Of a DNA stretch of 64,000 bases, positions 50,425 to 58,464 are shown piece by piece. Below the pieces are notes generated by a model that saw only the letters and a list, made by a program, of their open reading frames with translations, searched no databases and was not told the origin of the DNA. Every line of letters starts with the position of its first letter. Positions within the stretch are counted from its first letter, which is position 1. The DNA is from Oleiagrimonas sp964566965 (GTDB lineage: Bacteria > Pseudomonadota > Gammaproteobacteria > Xanthomonadales > Rhodanobacteraceae), in assembly GCA_964566965.1 (NCBI GenBank), contig CAZMKO010000001.1, forward strand, positions 1 to 64,000, in the 5' to 3' direction. The position numbers were made by a program, and so were the translations under genes.

Positions 50425-51359
50425 GCCGCCTCCTCCAGACGCTCGGCCACGCGCAACACCGCCGAGCGTGCGCGCGGATTGGCGGCCAGTTCGGCCGCCC
50501 CGGCGAAGCGCGCCTTGCCGACCGCGCGCAGACGTGCGCGTGGCGCCGGCGCCGGTGGCAGATGCCGCGGCTGCGGACGCGCGCGTCCGGACTCGTCACG
50601 GATGAACTGCTTGACCAGACGATCCTCCAGCGAATGGAAACTGATCACCACCAGCCGCCCGCCCGGCCGCAACCGCTCGAGTGCACCGGCCAGCCCGTGC
50701 TCCAGCGCGTCGAGTTCACCGTTGACCTGGATGCGCAAGGCCTGGAACGTGCGCGTGGCCGGATGCTTGCCCTTCTCGCGATGCCCCAGCAGGTCGACCA
50801 GCAGCGTGGCCAGTTCGCCCGTACGCCGGATCGGCTGTTCCTGGCGGCGTGTCACGATGGCGCGCGCGATGCGACGGCTGAAACGTTCCTCGCCATAACG
50901 CCACAACACGTCCGCGATGACGCTTTCCGCGGCCGTGGCGAGAAAATCCGCCGCGCTTTCGCCCGTGGTCGGATCCATGCGCATGTCCAGCGGCGCGTCG
51001 GCCATGAAGCTGAAACCGCGCGCCGCGTCATCCAGCTGCGGCGAAGACACGCCGATGTCCAGCAACACCCCGTCGAGGCCGTCGGCGGTCCGGTCCCACT
51101 GCGCCATCTCGGCAAAGCTGCCGTGCCGGAGATGTACGCGCGGATCGTCGCCGAAGCGCTGCCGTGCGGTGGCGATCGCTTCGGGATCGCGATCCATCAG
51201 CAGCAACCGTCCGTCGGAGCCAAGCCGGTCCAGCAGCGCGCGGGCATGCCCGCCGCGCCCGAAGGTTCCATCGAGATAGCATCCCCGCGGCTGCACGGCG
51301 AGCCCCTCCAGCGCTTCCTCCAACATCACCGGGATGTGCTGCAATTGATTGTCTTGCAT
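50421..51359 (-). CDS. rsmH: 16S rRNA m4C1402 methyltransferase
   Basis: RsmH (MraW) methylates N4 of C1402 in 16S rRNA; 312 residues. HIPVMLEEALEGL, the SAM motif YLDGTFGRGGHARALLDRLG, GVLLDIGVSSPQLDDAARGFSF and LVVISFHSLEDRLVKQF are signature segments. Start chosen at ATG 51359 because GGGGTGG precedes it; a GTG at 51392 lacks a ribosome site. mraZ ends 39 bases upstream. Confidence 0.96.
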   Translation of the reverse strand: MQDNQLQHIPVMLEEALEGLAVQPRGCYLDGTFGRGGHARALLDRLGSDGRLLLMDRDPEAIATARQRFGDDPRVHLRHGSFAEMAQWDRTADGLDGVLLDIGVSSPQLDDAARGFSFMADAPLDMRMDPTTGESAADFLATAAESVIADVLWRYGEERFSRRIARAIVTRRQEQPIRRTGELATLLVDLLGHREKGKHPATRTFQALRIQVNGELDALEHGLAGALERLRPGGRLVVISFHSLEDRLVKQFIRDESGRARPQPRHLPPAPAPRARLRAVGKARFAGAAELAANPRARSAVLRVAERLEEAA

Positions 51360-51398
51360 TGCGGCCACCCCGCTCGGTCCTCTCGTACTCACTTGTTG

Positions 51399-51845
51399 TC
51401 ACAACTTGAGATCGGCCATCTCCTCGCTGATCTCGTCTTCTTCGATGGTCTGGCGAATCTTGGCCAGGTGCGCCTGCTCGCTCCAGATCTCGAACTTGTT
51501 GCCCATGCCCAGCAATACCGCCTTCTTCTCGATGCCGGCCGCGTTGCGTTGACTGGCCGGCAAAAGTATTCGCGCCGCCCCGTCCGGCTCGACCATCGCG
51601 GCGGCACCGACCAGCTTCATTTGCAAGTTGCGATGCACCGCCTTGACGCCGGGCAACGCGTTGACCTGGTCGCGCAGCTGCTCCCACTCCCCCTTGGGGA
51701 ACAACCACAGACAACCGGATTCAAACGGGTTGTAGGTCACCACCAGCTGATTGGCGCACGCATCCCCGATGGCCGCCCGGTAGGCGGTCGGGATGGCCAA
51801 GCGGCCCTTGGCGTCAATCGTGATGGCGGTTTCACCTTGGAACAC
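51399..51845 (-). CDS. mraZ: Transcriptional regulator MraZ
   Basis: First gene of the dcw cluster, a 148-residue AbrB-like DNA-binding protein that represses its own promoter in E. coli. Two SpoVT-AbrB repeats begin FQGETAITIDAKGRLAIPTAYR and GAAAMVEPDGAARILLPASQR. The start is probably GTG 51845 (giving MFQGETAI, the usual N-terminus) rather than the TTG at 51863. Promoter and four MraZ-type boxes lie just upstream. Confidence 0.95.
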   Translation of the reverse strand: MFQGETAITIDAKGRLAIPTAYRAAIGDACANQLVVTYNPFESGCLWLFPKGEWEQLRDQVNALPGVKAVHRNLQMKLVGAAAMVEPDGAARILLPASQRNAAGIEKKAVLLGMGNKFEIWSEQAHLAKIRQTIEEDEISEEMADLKL

Positions 51846-51857
51846 GGCGTTCGACTT

Positions 51858-51891
51858 CCACAAAAAACCACTAATTCACACTGATCGCCAC
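51858..51891 (-). promoter_or_regulatory. MraZ-type operator, four direct repeats
   Basis: Read on the minus strand, GTGG, GTGT, GTGG and GTGG occur at exact 10-base intervals (51888, 51878, 51868, 51858). They span the -10 and leader of mraZ. Known MraZ operators are GTGGG-type direct repeats with a 10-base period, so autoregulation is likely. Confidence 0.7.
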
Positions 51892-51918
51892 GATAGTCTC
51901 AGCCCGTGAGACTGTCAA
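51890..51918 (-). promoter_or_regulatory. Promoter of the dcw cluster (mraZ promoter)
   Basis: On the minus strand TTGACA (51913-51918) is a perfect -35, 17 bases before TATCGT (51890-51895). The spacer contains a GTCTCACGGGCTGAGAC inverted repeat. The first MraZ box touches the -10, as expected for a self-repressing promoter. Confidence 0.75.
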
Positions 51919-52079
51919 GCGAAAATTGCTTGCAGATCAAGGACAAACGGGACCACAAACACCAACAGAAACTGAACGTGAGAGCAGTTTCTGAGGAACA
52001 TGGGCAAGCGCATTGAAATGATGGGTTTTTTGCTTTGGATGGTGTGGGCGGATGCGAAGTTCGCGGCATCGGGGAGATC

Positions 52080-52107
52080 GGGACCCGGGACCCGGGACCC
52101 GGGACCC
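52080..52107 (+). repeat. Single heptamer array upstream of mraZ
   Basis: Exactly four GGGACCC units, as in the two inverted pairs within the dcw cluster. No inverted partner was seen nearby. It lies about 160 bases upstream of the mraZ -35. The rest of 51919-52325 holds an REP pair and no gene. Confidence 0.9.
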
Positions 52108-52164
52108 GAACTTCCGGAGAGTTTCCGGAGAAAGGCACTCTGCCGGCTTCGGGTCGGCTGTGGC

Positions 52165-52246
52165 CATCGCGGCCATGGGCCGCTCCTACAAAGGGTTTCA
52201 GGAAATTTCACGCATGCCCTGTGGGAGCGGCCCATGGCCGCGATGG
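52165..52246. repeat. REP-like inverted pair (82 bp)
   Basis: Arms CATCGCGGCCATGGGCCGCT.. and its inverse flank a centre that reads CAAAGGGTTTCAGG..; the arms match those at 29786-29866. It lies between the mraZ promoter and the end of the rnpB transcript. Confidence 0.85.
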
Positions 52247-52325
52247 CCCCGTCCAGGCCGATACATTTTCATCTCCGCTACCGATATTCCGAAGGCCCGC
52301 CACCACCATCCCCGAGCCCCACCTC

Positions 52326-52364
52326 AAAAAAAACCGACCGCGCCCTGGACAAGGCGCGGTCGAT
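52326..52364 (-). terminator. Terminator of rnpB
   Basis: On the minus strand an 11-12-bp GC stem (GACCGCGCC.../...GGCGCGGTC) is followed by GGTTTTTTTT. It lies about 15 bases after the RNase P RNA 3' end. Confidence 0.88.
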
Positions 52365-52377
52365 CCGTGTTGCAAAT

Positions 52378-52743
52378 GAAGGAGTCGGCCTGTAAGCCGG
52401 GTTCTGTACGCCCGAAGGCGCGACAGTCATTCCTCTGGGCCCGACGTCACCGTCGGGCTCAAGCAACCTACCCGGGAGCGACGCGGGCCACGCCGATGCT
52501 CCCCTATTCGGTCTTGCTCCGGGTGGGGTTTACCGTGCCACGCGGCGTTGTCCCCGCGCGCGGTGCGCTCTTGCCGCACCCTTTCACCCTTGCCACGCAC
52601 ATCCGAAGATGCCGTTCGGCGGTCTGCTCTCTGTTGCACTGGCCGTCAGTTCACACTGCCCAGGCGTTACCTGGCACCCTGCCCTGCGGAGCCCGGACTT
52701 TCCTCGACATGCAAAGCACACCGCGACTGTCCGGCCGACTCCG
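52378..52743 (-). ncRNA. rnpB: RNase P RNA (type A)
   Basis: Catalytic RNA that removes tRNA 5' leaders. On the minus strand the 5' end GGAGTCGGCCGGACAGTCGC pairs with the 3' end GGCCGACTCC. Universally conserved blocks are present in order: GAGGAAAGTCCGGGCTCC, GCAGGGTGCCAGGTAACGCC, CAGTGCAACAGAGAGCA, GGGTGAAAGGGTGCGG, CGGTAAACCCCACCCGGAGC and ACAGAACCCGGCTTA. Length of about 366 is close to the E. coli M1 RNA. A TACAAT hexamer at 52750-52755 (minus) is well placed as its -10. The order mraZ, rnpB, rsmI, lpoA, yraN is shared with Pseudomonas. Confidence 0.97.
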
Positions 52744-52861
52744 GGGCTTATTGTAGAGGAGCTAGGGGCGAGGTGGCGAGGGATGAGTAGCGAGGGCGCT
52801 GGTTTGAAGGCCGAGGCTCGTTTGTGCAGGGGGTTGGGGGTGGGTAGCGGGGGCGCAAGTT

Positions 52862-52888
52862 CGTAGGGCGGGCAGTGCCCGCCCTACG
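52862..52888. repeat. Perfect 27-bp palindrome
   Basis: CGTAGGGCGGGCA and TGCCCGCCCTACG flank one central G, a perfect 13-bp inverted repeat. It lies in the 260-base gap between rnpB and rsmI, which otherwise has only G- or C-rich low-complexity stretches (for example CCCCTCGCCCCTCGTCCC near 52973-53000). It resembles the short GTAGGGCGGGC-type repeats common in bacterial intergenic DNA. Confidence 0.75.
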
Positions 52889-53004
52889 CAAAGCAGCGAG
52901 CCAAAAATCCCTTTTTCGGGCAAATACCGACATGAACCATGCCGCGGACTGGATCACGGCCGCAAACCACAAGCCCCTCGCCCCTCGTCCCTCGCCCCTA
53001 ATAG

Positions 53005-53829
53005 TCACCCATACAATGCCTTGCGCGGCGCACCGGTGATGGCGGCGGCCATCTTGGCGGCGCGGGCGGGGGGCAGTTCGTCGCGCAGAATGGCAAAGAT
53101 GCGGCGGCCTTCGGCGACGCGGGCGTCGAGGTGTTCGCTGTTGCCGGCGACGAGCACCACGAATTCGCCGCGTTGCTGGTCGGCGTCGGCACCGACCGTG
53201 GCGGCCAGCCTCTGCAGAGGCTGGCCGATCACGGTCTCGAAGCGCTTGGTCAGTTCCCGCGCCAGTACCGCCTCGCGGTCGGCACCGAATACCTCGCGCA
53301 TGTCGGCCAGACTCTGCACGATGCGATGCGAGGATTCATAGAAGATGAGGGTACGGGTTTCATCGGCCAGTTCACGCAGACGGGCCTGGCGGGCCGCCGA
53401 TTTCGACGGCAGAAAGCCCTCGAAGACAAACCGGTCGCTGGGCAACCCGGCCACCGACAGGGCGGCCACCGCGGCACAGGCTCCCGGCACCGGGCTGACC
53501 CGGATCCCCGCCGCCCGCGCGGCACGCACCAGACGAAACCCGGGATCGCTGATCAGCGGCGTGCCGGCATCGGACACCAGGGCCACGTCGTCGCCCGCCC
53601 GCAGCCGCGACAGGATCTGCGCCACGACATCGCGCTCGTTGTGCTCGTGCAACGCCGTCAACGGCTTGTCCAGGCCGTGGTGCGCCAGCAGCGGGCGGGT
53701 GTGGCGGGTATCCTCCGCGGCGACCAGTGCCGCCTGGCCGAGCACCATCAGTGCGCGCGCCGAGATGTCGTCGCGGTGGCCGATCGGCGTGGCGACGACC
53801 CACAGGGTCCCTTGCTGAACAGCAGACAT
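53005..53829 (-). CDS. rsmI: 16S rRNA 2'-O-methyltransferase RsmI
   Basis: Methylates the 2'-OH of C1402 in 16S rRNA, the same nucleotide RsmH methylates on the base; 274 residues. Tetrapyrrole-methylase fold motifs: LWVVATPIGHRDDISARAL, AAEDTRHTRPLLAHHG, LVSDAGTPLISDPGFRLVRAA, PVPGACAAVAALSVAGLPSDRFVFEGFLP. Start ATG 53829 has GGAGATGTC directly upstream. It is divergent from lpoA. Confidence 0.95.
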   Translation of the reverse strand: MSAVQQGTLWVVATPIGHRDDISARALMVLGQAALVAAEDTRHTRPLLAHHGLDKPLTALHEHNERDVVAQILSRLRAGDDVALVSDAGTPLISDPGFRLVRAARAAGIRVSPVPGACAAVAALSVAGLPSDRFVFEGFLPSKSAARQARLRELADETRTLIFYESSHRIVQSLADMREVFGADREAVLARELTKRFETVIGQPLQRLAATVGADADQQRGEFVVLVAGNSEHLDARVAEGRRIFAILRDELPPARAAKMAAAITGAPRKALYG

Positions 53830-53917
53830 GACATCTCCGGGGAAAACGACTCGATCGGCTATCATCGCGCAAAAGGACACCCGCGCGGTGTCCCGATCGT
53901 CACAGGGAAATTTCCGC

Positions 53918-55774
53918 ATGCGTCGACTTCGCCCCGCCCTCCTGCTGCTGGCCCTCGCCATGGCCGGTTGCGTCACCACGGTGAGCGTGCCGTCCCGGCA
54001 TCAGCAGGAACAGGGCCAACAGGCCCATCACCTGTTCGAGCGCGGCCACTACCAGCGCGCCGCCGAGGCCTACACCCAGCTGGCGTCGCAGTACCGCGAT
54101 GCCGACGACTACTTCCGCCTGCGCGCCGCCGAGGCATGGCGGGAGGCCGGCAACCAGGAAAACCTGGCACAAACGCTGGCCAAGGTGCACCGCCAGCGTC
54201 TGCAGCCGGAAGATCAACGCCACTACGACCTGCTGCAGGCCGAACTGGCTCTGCAGCAGGGTGACGCCGCCCAGGCGATGCAGCTGACCTCGGGCACGCT
54301 GGACGACGTGCCGCCGCCCTTGCGCGCCCGGGCACTGGAGCTGCGCGCACGCGCGCAGGCCGCACAAGGCCAGACCTGGGAGGCCGCCCGTACCCGGGTC
54401 AAGTTGCATGACGAGCTTGGCGGCGACGAGCGCACGCACAATCGCGAACGCATCCTGGCCCTGCTCGCCGATCTCGGCCCCGACGCGCTGCAGCAACGCG
54501 TACGCACGCTGACCCGTGACGACCCGATGCGTCCTTGGCTGGTCGAGTCGCTGAACCAGCAGGGTGTCACGATGGCCCCGACCGCACCGGAACTGACCCG
54601 CCCGGTGGGCACCCTGTTCGGCAACGGCGAGCAGGCCGAGGGATACCGGATGCCGCGCCAGGTCGCGCTGATCCTGCCTCTGTCCGGGCCGCTCGCCGCC
54701 GCCGGCGACGCCGTCCGCCAGGGTTTCCTGGCCGCCTACTTCCAGAGTTCACGGCAAGTCGGGGATCTGCCGCCGCTGAAAATCTACGACACCCACGGCA
54801 ACGCCCACGGCGCCGTCGAGGCCTACCGCCAGGCCGTGGCCGACGGCGCCACCCGGGTGGTCGGCCCCCTGATGCGCGACGGCGTCGGCGCGGTGCTGGG
54901 ACAGGACGAACTGCCGGTCGACCTGCTGGCGCTCAACCACCCCGACTCCGACGCCCTGCCTCCGCCTGGCGTCACCGAGTTCGCGCTGCGGCCGGAAGAT
55001 GAAGGCGCCCAGGCCGCCGGCCACATGCATGATCGCGAACTGGACCGCGCCCTGCTCCTGGTCGCCAACGACGACGCCTCGCGCCGTGCGGCCAAGGCCT
55101 TCCAGGCACGCTTCGAAGATCAGGGCGGCCACATCCTGCAGCGCGTCAACCTGGATGCCGGCAGCGTCAATTACAGCGGTCTGCTGAAGGGACTCGACCT
55201 GAAACAGGCCGACACCGAACATACCGGTATCTTCCTGGCCATGCGTGCCCCGCAGGCCCGCCTGTTGATGCCGCAGATCCGGCTCGCCGGCAGCCGCCAG
55301 CCGGTCTTTGCCACCTCGCGTGTCTATGGCGGACGTGACGACGCGGTATCGGACCAGGACCTCGACGGCGTGCAATTTTGCGACGCGCCGTGGCTGTTCA
55401 ACGCCCAGCCGGGGCTGCCGTCGCGCGCGGCCATGGCGGCCTCGCTGCCGGCCGCGCGCGGCAGCAGCGGCCGCCTGTTCGCGTTCGGCATGGATGCCTG
55501 GTCGCTGGTGCCGTACCTGGATTGGCTGCGCGAACACCCGGGCCGTTACCTGCCGGGTGCCAGCGGCCGCCTGACGGTCGACGATTTCGGCCGCATGCAT
55601 CGGGTGCTGAGCTGGGCCCGCTTCGACCACGGCGTGGCACGCACCGAGGACGGCAGCCTGCGCATGGACCAGCCGGACATCGAGCAACAACCGGACATGC
55701 CCACGCTGCCGGTCAATACCGATGCGGAACACGACACGGCGCAACCGGCCGGCGCCGAGAGCGCAGGCGAATAG
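53918..55774 (+). CDS. lpoA: Penicillin-binding protein activator LpoA (LppC family)
   Basis: Outer-membrane lipoprotein of 618 residues that activates a class A PBP. The lipobox ALAMAGC puts the lipidated Cys at 18. The N-terminal TPR-like half (about 35-240) is Ala/Gln/Arg-rich; the C-terminal half (about 255-590) is a periplasmic-binding-protein fold starting QVALILPLSGPLAAAGDAVRQGFLAAYF. Start chosen at MRRLRPALLLLALAM with AGGGAAA upstream. Divergent from rsmI; yraN follows after 8 bases. Confidence 0.92.
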   Translation: MRRLRPALLLLALAMAGCVTTVSVPSRHQQEQGQQAHHLFERGHYQRAAEAYTQLASQYRDADDYFRLRAAEAWREAGNQENLAQTLAKVHRQRLQPEDQRHYDLLQAELALQQGDAAQAMQLTSGTLDDVPPPLRARALELRARAQAAQGQTWEAARTRVKLHDELGGDERTHNRERILALLADLGPDALQQRVRTLTRDDPMRPWLVESLNQQGVTMAPTAPELTRPVGTLFGNGEQAEGYRMPRQVALILPLSGPLAAAGDAVRQGFLAAYFQSSRQVGDLPPLKIYDTHGNAHGAVEAYRQAVADGATRVVGPLMRDGVGAVLGQDELPVDLLALNHPDSDALPPPGVTEFALRPEDEGAQAAGHMHDRELDRALLLVANDDASRRAAKAFQARFEDQGGHILQRVNLDAGSVNYSGLLKGLDLKQADTEHTGIFLAMRAPQARLLMPQIRLAGSRQPVFATSRVYGGRDDAVSDQDLDGVQFCDAPWLFNAQPGLPSRAAMAASLPAARGSSGRLFAFGMDAWSLVPYLDWLREHPGRYLPGASGRLTVDDFGRMHRVLSWARFDHGVARTEDGSLRMDQPDIEQQPDMPTLPVNTDAEHDTAQPAGAESAGE

Positions 55775-55782
55775 TCAGTCCG

Positions 55783-56139
55783 ATGCGGCGTATCGGTGAC
55801 GCGTGGGAAACGCGGGCACGACGGCAGCTGGAAAACGCCGGACTGATCCTCGTGGCGCACAATTTCAGCACGCGTTTCGGCGAGTTGGACCTGGTCATGC
55901 TGGACGGCAACACCCTGGTCTTCGTCGAGGTACGTTACCGGCGTGTCAGCCGGTATGGCAGCGCCGCCGATTCGGTGACGGCACGCAAACGCGAACGCCT
56001 GATCCGGGCCGCCAACGGGTTTCTGGCCGCGCACCCGCAACATGCCGAGCGCCCGTGCCGGTTCGACCTGGTCAGCTTCGACGGCACTGGCGTGACCGAT
56101 TCCGGGCAATGGCAACAGGCCGCCTTCGACGCCTTCTAG
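55783..56139 (+). CDS. YraN family (UPF0102) protein
   Basis: Small endonuclease-like protein of 118 residues. WETRARRQLENAGLILVAHNFSTRFGELDLVMLDGNTLVFVEVRYRR contains the PD-(D/E)xK-like core (E, D, ExR) of the UPF0102 family. SAADSVTARKRERLIRAANGFL is the conserved second half. It follows lpoA as in most gammaproteobacteria. Activity is not established for this protein. Confidence 0.92.
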   Translation: MRRIGDAWETRARRQLENAGLILVAHNFSTRFGELDLVMLDGNTLVFVEVRYRRVSRYGSAADSVTARKRERLIRAANGFLAAHPQHAERPCRFDLVSFDGTGVTDSGQWQQAAFDAF

Positions 56140-56206
56140 CCGATGGTCGACTTGCGCCGCGTCGAAGGCAGGTGGGATGCACAGCAGCCTCCCAAGTGCC
56201 TCCGGC

Positions 56207-56399
56207 CATCGCGGCCATGGGCCGCTCCCACAAAACAATCGTGATGCCCCGCGTCCCTTGTGGGGGACCTCGAAAAACCGTGCTTTTTGTGGGAGCGGCT
56301 TCAGCCGCGATGGCGAGATACCCGCAAGTACGGATCGCGGCTGAAGCCGCTCCCACAGGTTGATTCCCGTATCCGGTTTTTCGAGATGCCCTGTGGGAG
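56207..56399. repeat. Composite REP element, orientation 1
   Basis: An REP arm at 56207-56232 is followed by a composite at 56259-56399: GGACCTCGAAAAACCGTGC, then an inverted pair of GTGGGAGCGGCTTCAGCCGC (56289-56311 and 56334-56356), then ATCCGGTTTTTCGAG. The same composite, in reverse orientation, is at 59496-59638. The gap from 56140 to 56483 has no gene; short open frames across the repeat (WERLQPRW-like) are translations of the repeat. Confidence 0.88.
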
Positions 56400-56483
56400 A
56401 CATCCGAAACCTTCCCGCACTCCGACCTGGCAGAGCACGATCAACGGCCTATGATGGAAGGGTTTTCCCTGCCCGGTGCCATC

Positions 56484-57071
56484 ATGCCCGATTCCGTCGA
56501 CCAACTGCTGCGCCAGATCCGCGCCTGCCGCCTCTGCGAAGCCCACCTGCCGCTGGGGCCGCGGCCGGTACTGCAGGCGTCGGCCGATGCGCGGGTGCTG
56601 GTGGTCAGCCAGGCGCCGGGCCGCAAAGTGCATGAAACCGGCATTCCGTTCAACGACATCAGCGGCCGGCGCCTGCGCGAATGGATGGGCGTGGACGACA
56701 CCATCTTCTACGACCGCCACCGGGTGGCCATCGTGCCAATGGGCTTCTGCTTTCCCGGCACCGGCAAGGGCGGCGACCTGCCCCCGCGCCCGGAATGCGC
56801 GCCAACCTGGCATCCGCGCCTGCTGCCACGGTTGACGCAACTGCAACTGACACTGGCCATCGGCCACTACGCGATCAAGGGCCTGCTCGGAAAACGCCGC
56901 CGGCGCACCCTCACCGACACCGTGCGCGCCTGGCGCGAGTACATCGACGAGGGCGTACTGCCGCTGCCGCACCCCAGCCCGCGCAACCAGATGTGGCTGA
57001 AACGCAATCCGTGGTTCGCGGCCGAGCTGCTGCCCGAGCTGCGGCGACGCGTCGCCCATGCCCTGAATTGA
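56484..57071 (+). CDS. Uracil-DNA glycosylase family protein with Fe-S cysteines
   Basis: UDG-superfamily protein of 195 residues. Motif A is SQAPGRKVHETGIPFND and motif B is HPSPRNQMW. Four cysteines at 15, 18, 89 and 105 have the spacing C-x2-C ... C-x15-C seen in the [4Fe-4S] family 4 UDGs, so a cluster is likely. The motif A form (QAPGRKVHETG, with IPFND) differs from classical family 4 and is typical of a large uncharacterised subgroup. Start at ATG 56484; an upstream ATG at 56451 would add 11 residues. Uracil excision by this protein is not certain. Confidence 0.82.
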   Translation: MPDSVDQLLRQIRACRLCEAHLPLGPRPVLQASADARVLVVSQAPGRKVHETGIPFNDISGRRLREWMGVDDTIFYDRHRVAIVPMGFCFPGTGKGGDLPPRPECAPTWHPRLLPRLTQLQLTLAIGHYAIKGLLGKRRRRTLTDTVRAWREYIDEGVLPLPHPSPRNQMWLKRNPWFAAELLPELRRRVAHALN

Positions 57072-57171
57072 TGATGCCCGCCACACGCCATCCTTGCCGT
57101 CTTTCTGACTCATAACTTAATCTCATGAACCACACGCCCGGGATGTCCCCGCGGCTGCACGCGGAGTGCCC

Positions 57172-58461
57172 ATGCTGAAGTTGCGCCTCACCATCATGAA
57201 TTTCTTCCAGTACTACATCTGGGGGGCGTGGCTGCTGACCATCGGCAGCTGGTGGTTCCACACGCAGCACTGGTCCGGCACCAGTTTCGGCGTGATCTTC
57301 TCCACCATGGGCATCGCGGCACTGTTCATGCCCTCGGTCGCCGGCATCATCGCCGACAAGTGGGTGCGCGCCGAGCGCCTGTACGGTGTGCTGCAGATCC
57401 TGGGGGCGGCGATGCTGTTCATCCTGCCGCTGATGCCCGATCCGCGTACCGTGTTCTGGGTGATGATGGCCAACATGGTCTGCTACATGCCGACCATCTC
57501 GCTGTCCAACGCGGTGGCCTACAACGCGCTCAAGCGCGAAGGGCTGGACGTGGTCAAGGCCTTCCCGCCGATCCGCGTGTGGGGCACGGTCGGTTTCATC
57601 ATCGCCACCTGGACCACCAGCCTGATGGGCTTCGAATCCTCGGCAGCGCAATTCTACGTGGCTGCCGGCGCCTCGCTGCTGCTGGGCCTGTACGCCTTCA
57701 CCCTGCCGCCGTGCCCGCCGCGCCTGGACGCCGAGCACAGCCGTACCCTGGCCGACCGCCTGGGCCTGACCGCGTTCGTGATGTTCAAGAACCGCAACAT
57801 GGCGGTGTTCCTGTTTTTCGCGATGCTGCTGGGCGCGGCCCTGCAGCTGACCAACGCGTACGGCGACGCCTTCCTGAAGGGCTTCGAGAAGCTGCCGCAG
57901 TTCGCCGACCTGATCACGGTCAAGCACTCGGCCATCATCATTTCCATCTCGCAGATCTCCGAGGTCTGTTTCATCCTGGCCATTCCGTTCTTCCTGAAGC
58001 GTTTCGGCATCAAGATCGTGATGGTCATGAGCATGCTGGCCTGGGTGCTGCGCTTCGGCCTGTTCGCGTTCGGCGATCCGGACCCGATGGGCGGGCTGTG
58101 GATGATCGTGCTGTCGTGCATCGTGTACGGCATGGCCTTCGACTTCTTCAACATCTCCGGCTCGCTGTTCGTGGAGGAACAGGCCGACCCGCGCATCCGC
58201 TCCAGCGCGCAGGGCCTGTTCATGCTGATGACCAACGGCGTGGGCGCCGTCGCCGGCAGCCTTGTCGCCGGCTGGGTCATCGACCGCTTCTTCACCGACC
58301 ACGCTTGCGACGGCGCCACCGCCATCTGCATGGACTGGCCGGGTATCTGGCTAACCTTCGCCGCCTACTCGCTGCTGATGGCGATCTTCTTCATCCCGCT
58401 GTTCAAATACCGCCACGTGCGCCGGCCCGAGACGGGGCCGACGACGGTATCGGAGGCCTGA
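57172..58461 (+). CDS. NupG-like nucleoside:proton symporter
   Basis: Major facilitator superfamily permease of 429 residues with about 12 membrane helices. The N-terminus RLTIMNFFQYYIWGAWLLTIGSWW, the loop GIIADKWVRAERLYG, VKAFPPIRVWGTVGFI and FDFFNISGSLFVEEQADPRIRSSAQGLF match the nucleoside:H+ symporter (NupG/XapB) family. GGAG five bases before the ATG supports the start. A ribokinase gene follows after 3 bases, consistent with nucleoside uptake and ribose salvage; no nucleosidase is adjacent. Confidence 0.88.
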   Translation: MLKLRLTIMNFFQYYIWGAWLLTIGSWWFHTQHWSGTSFGVIFSTMGIAALFMPSVAGIIADKWVRAERLYGVLQILGAAMLFILPLMPDPRTVFWVMMANMVCYMPTISLSNAVAYNALKREGLDVVKAFPPIRVWGTVGFIIATWTTSLMGFESSAAQFYVAAGASLLLGLYAFTLPPCPPRLDAEHSRTLADRLGLTAFVMFKNRNMAVFLFFAMLLGAALQLTNAYGDAFLKGFEKLPQFADLITVKHSAIIISISQISEVCFILAIPFFLKRFGIKIVMVMSMLAWVLRFGLFAFGDPDPMGGLWMIVLSCIVYGMAFDFFNISGSLFVEEQADPRIRSSAQGLFMLMTNGVGAVAGSLVAGWVIDRFFTDHACDGATAICMDWPGIWLTFAAYSLLMAIFFIPLFKYRHVRRPETGPTTVSEA

Positions 58462-58464
58462 ACC

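Noticed and set aside
56260..56454. Short protein-like frames with a WERLQPRW motif across the REP composites (also near 59552-59779)
   Set aside because: The peptides are translations of the repeated DNA itself, appear in both copies, and have no independent start signals.
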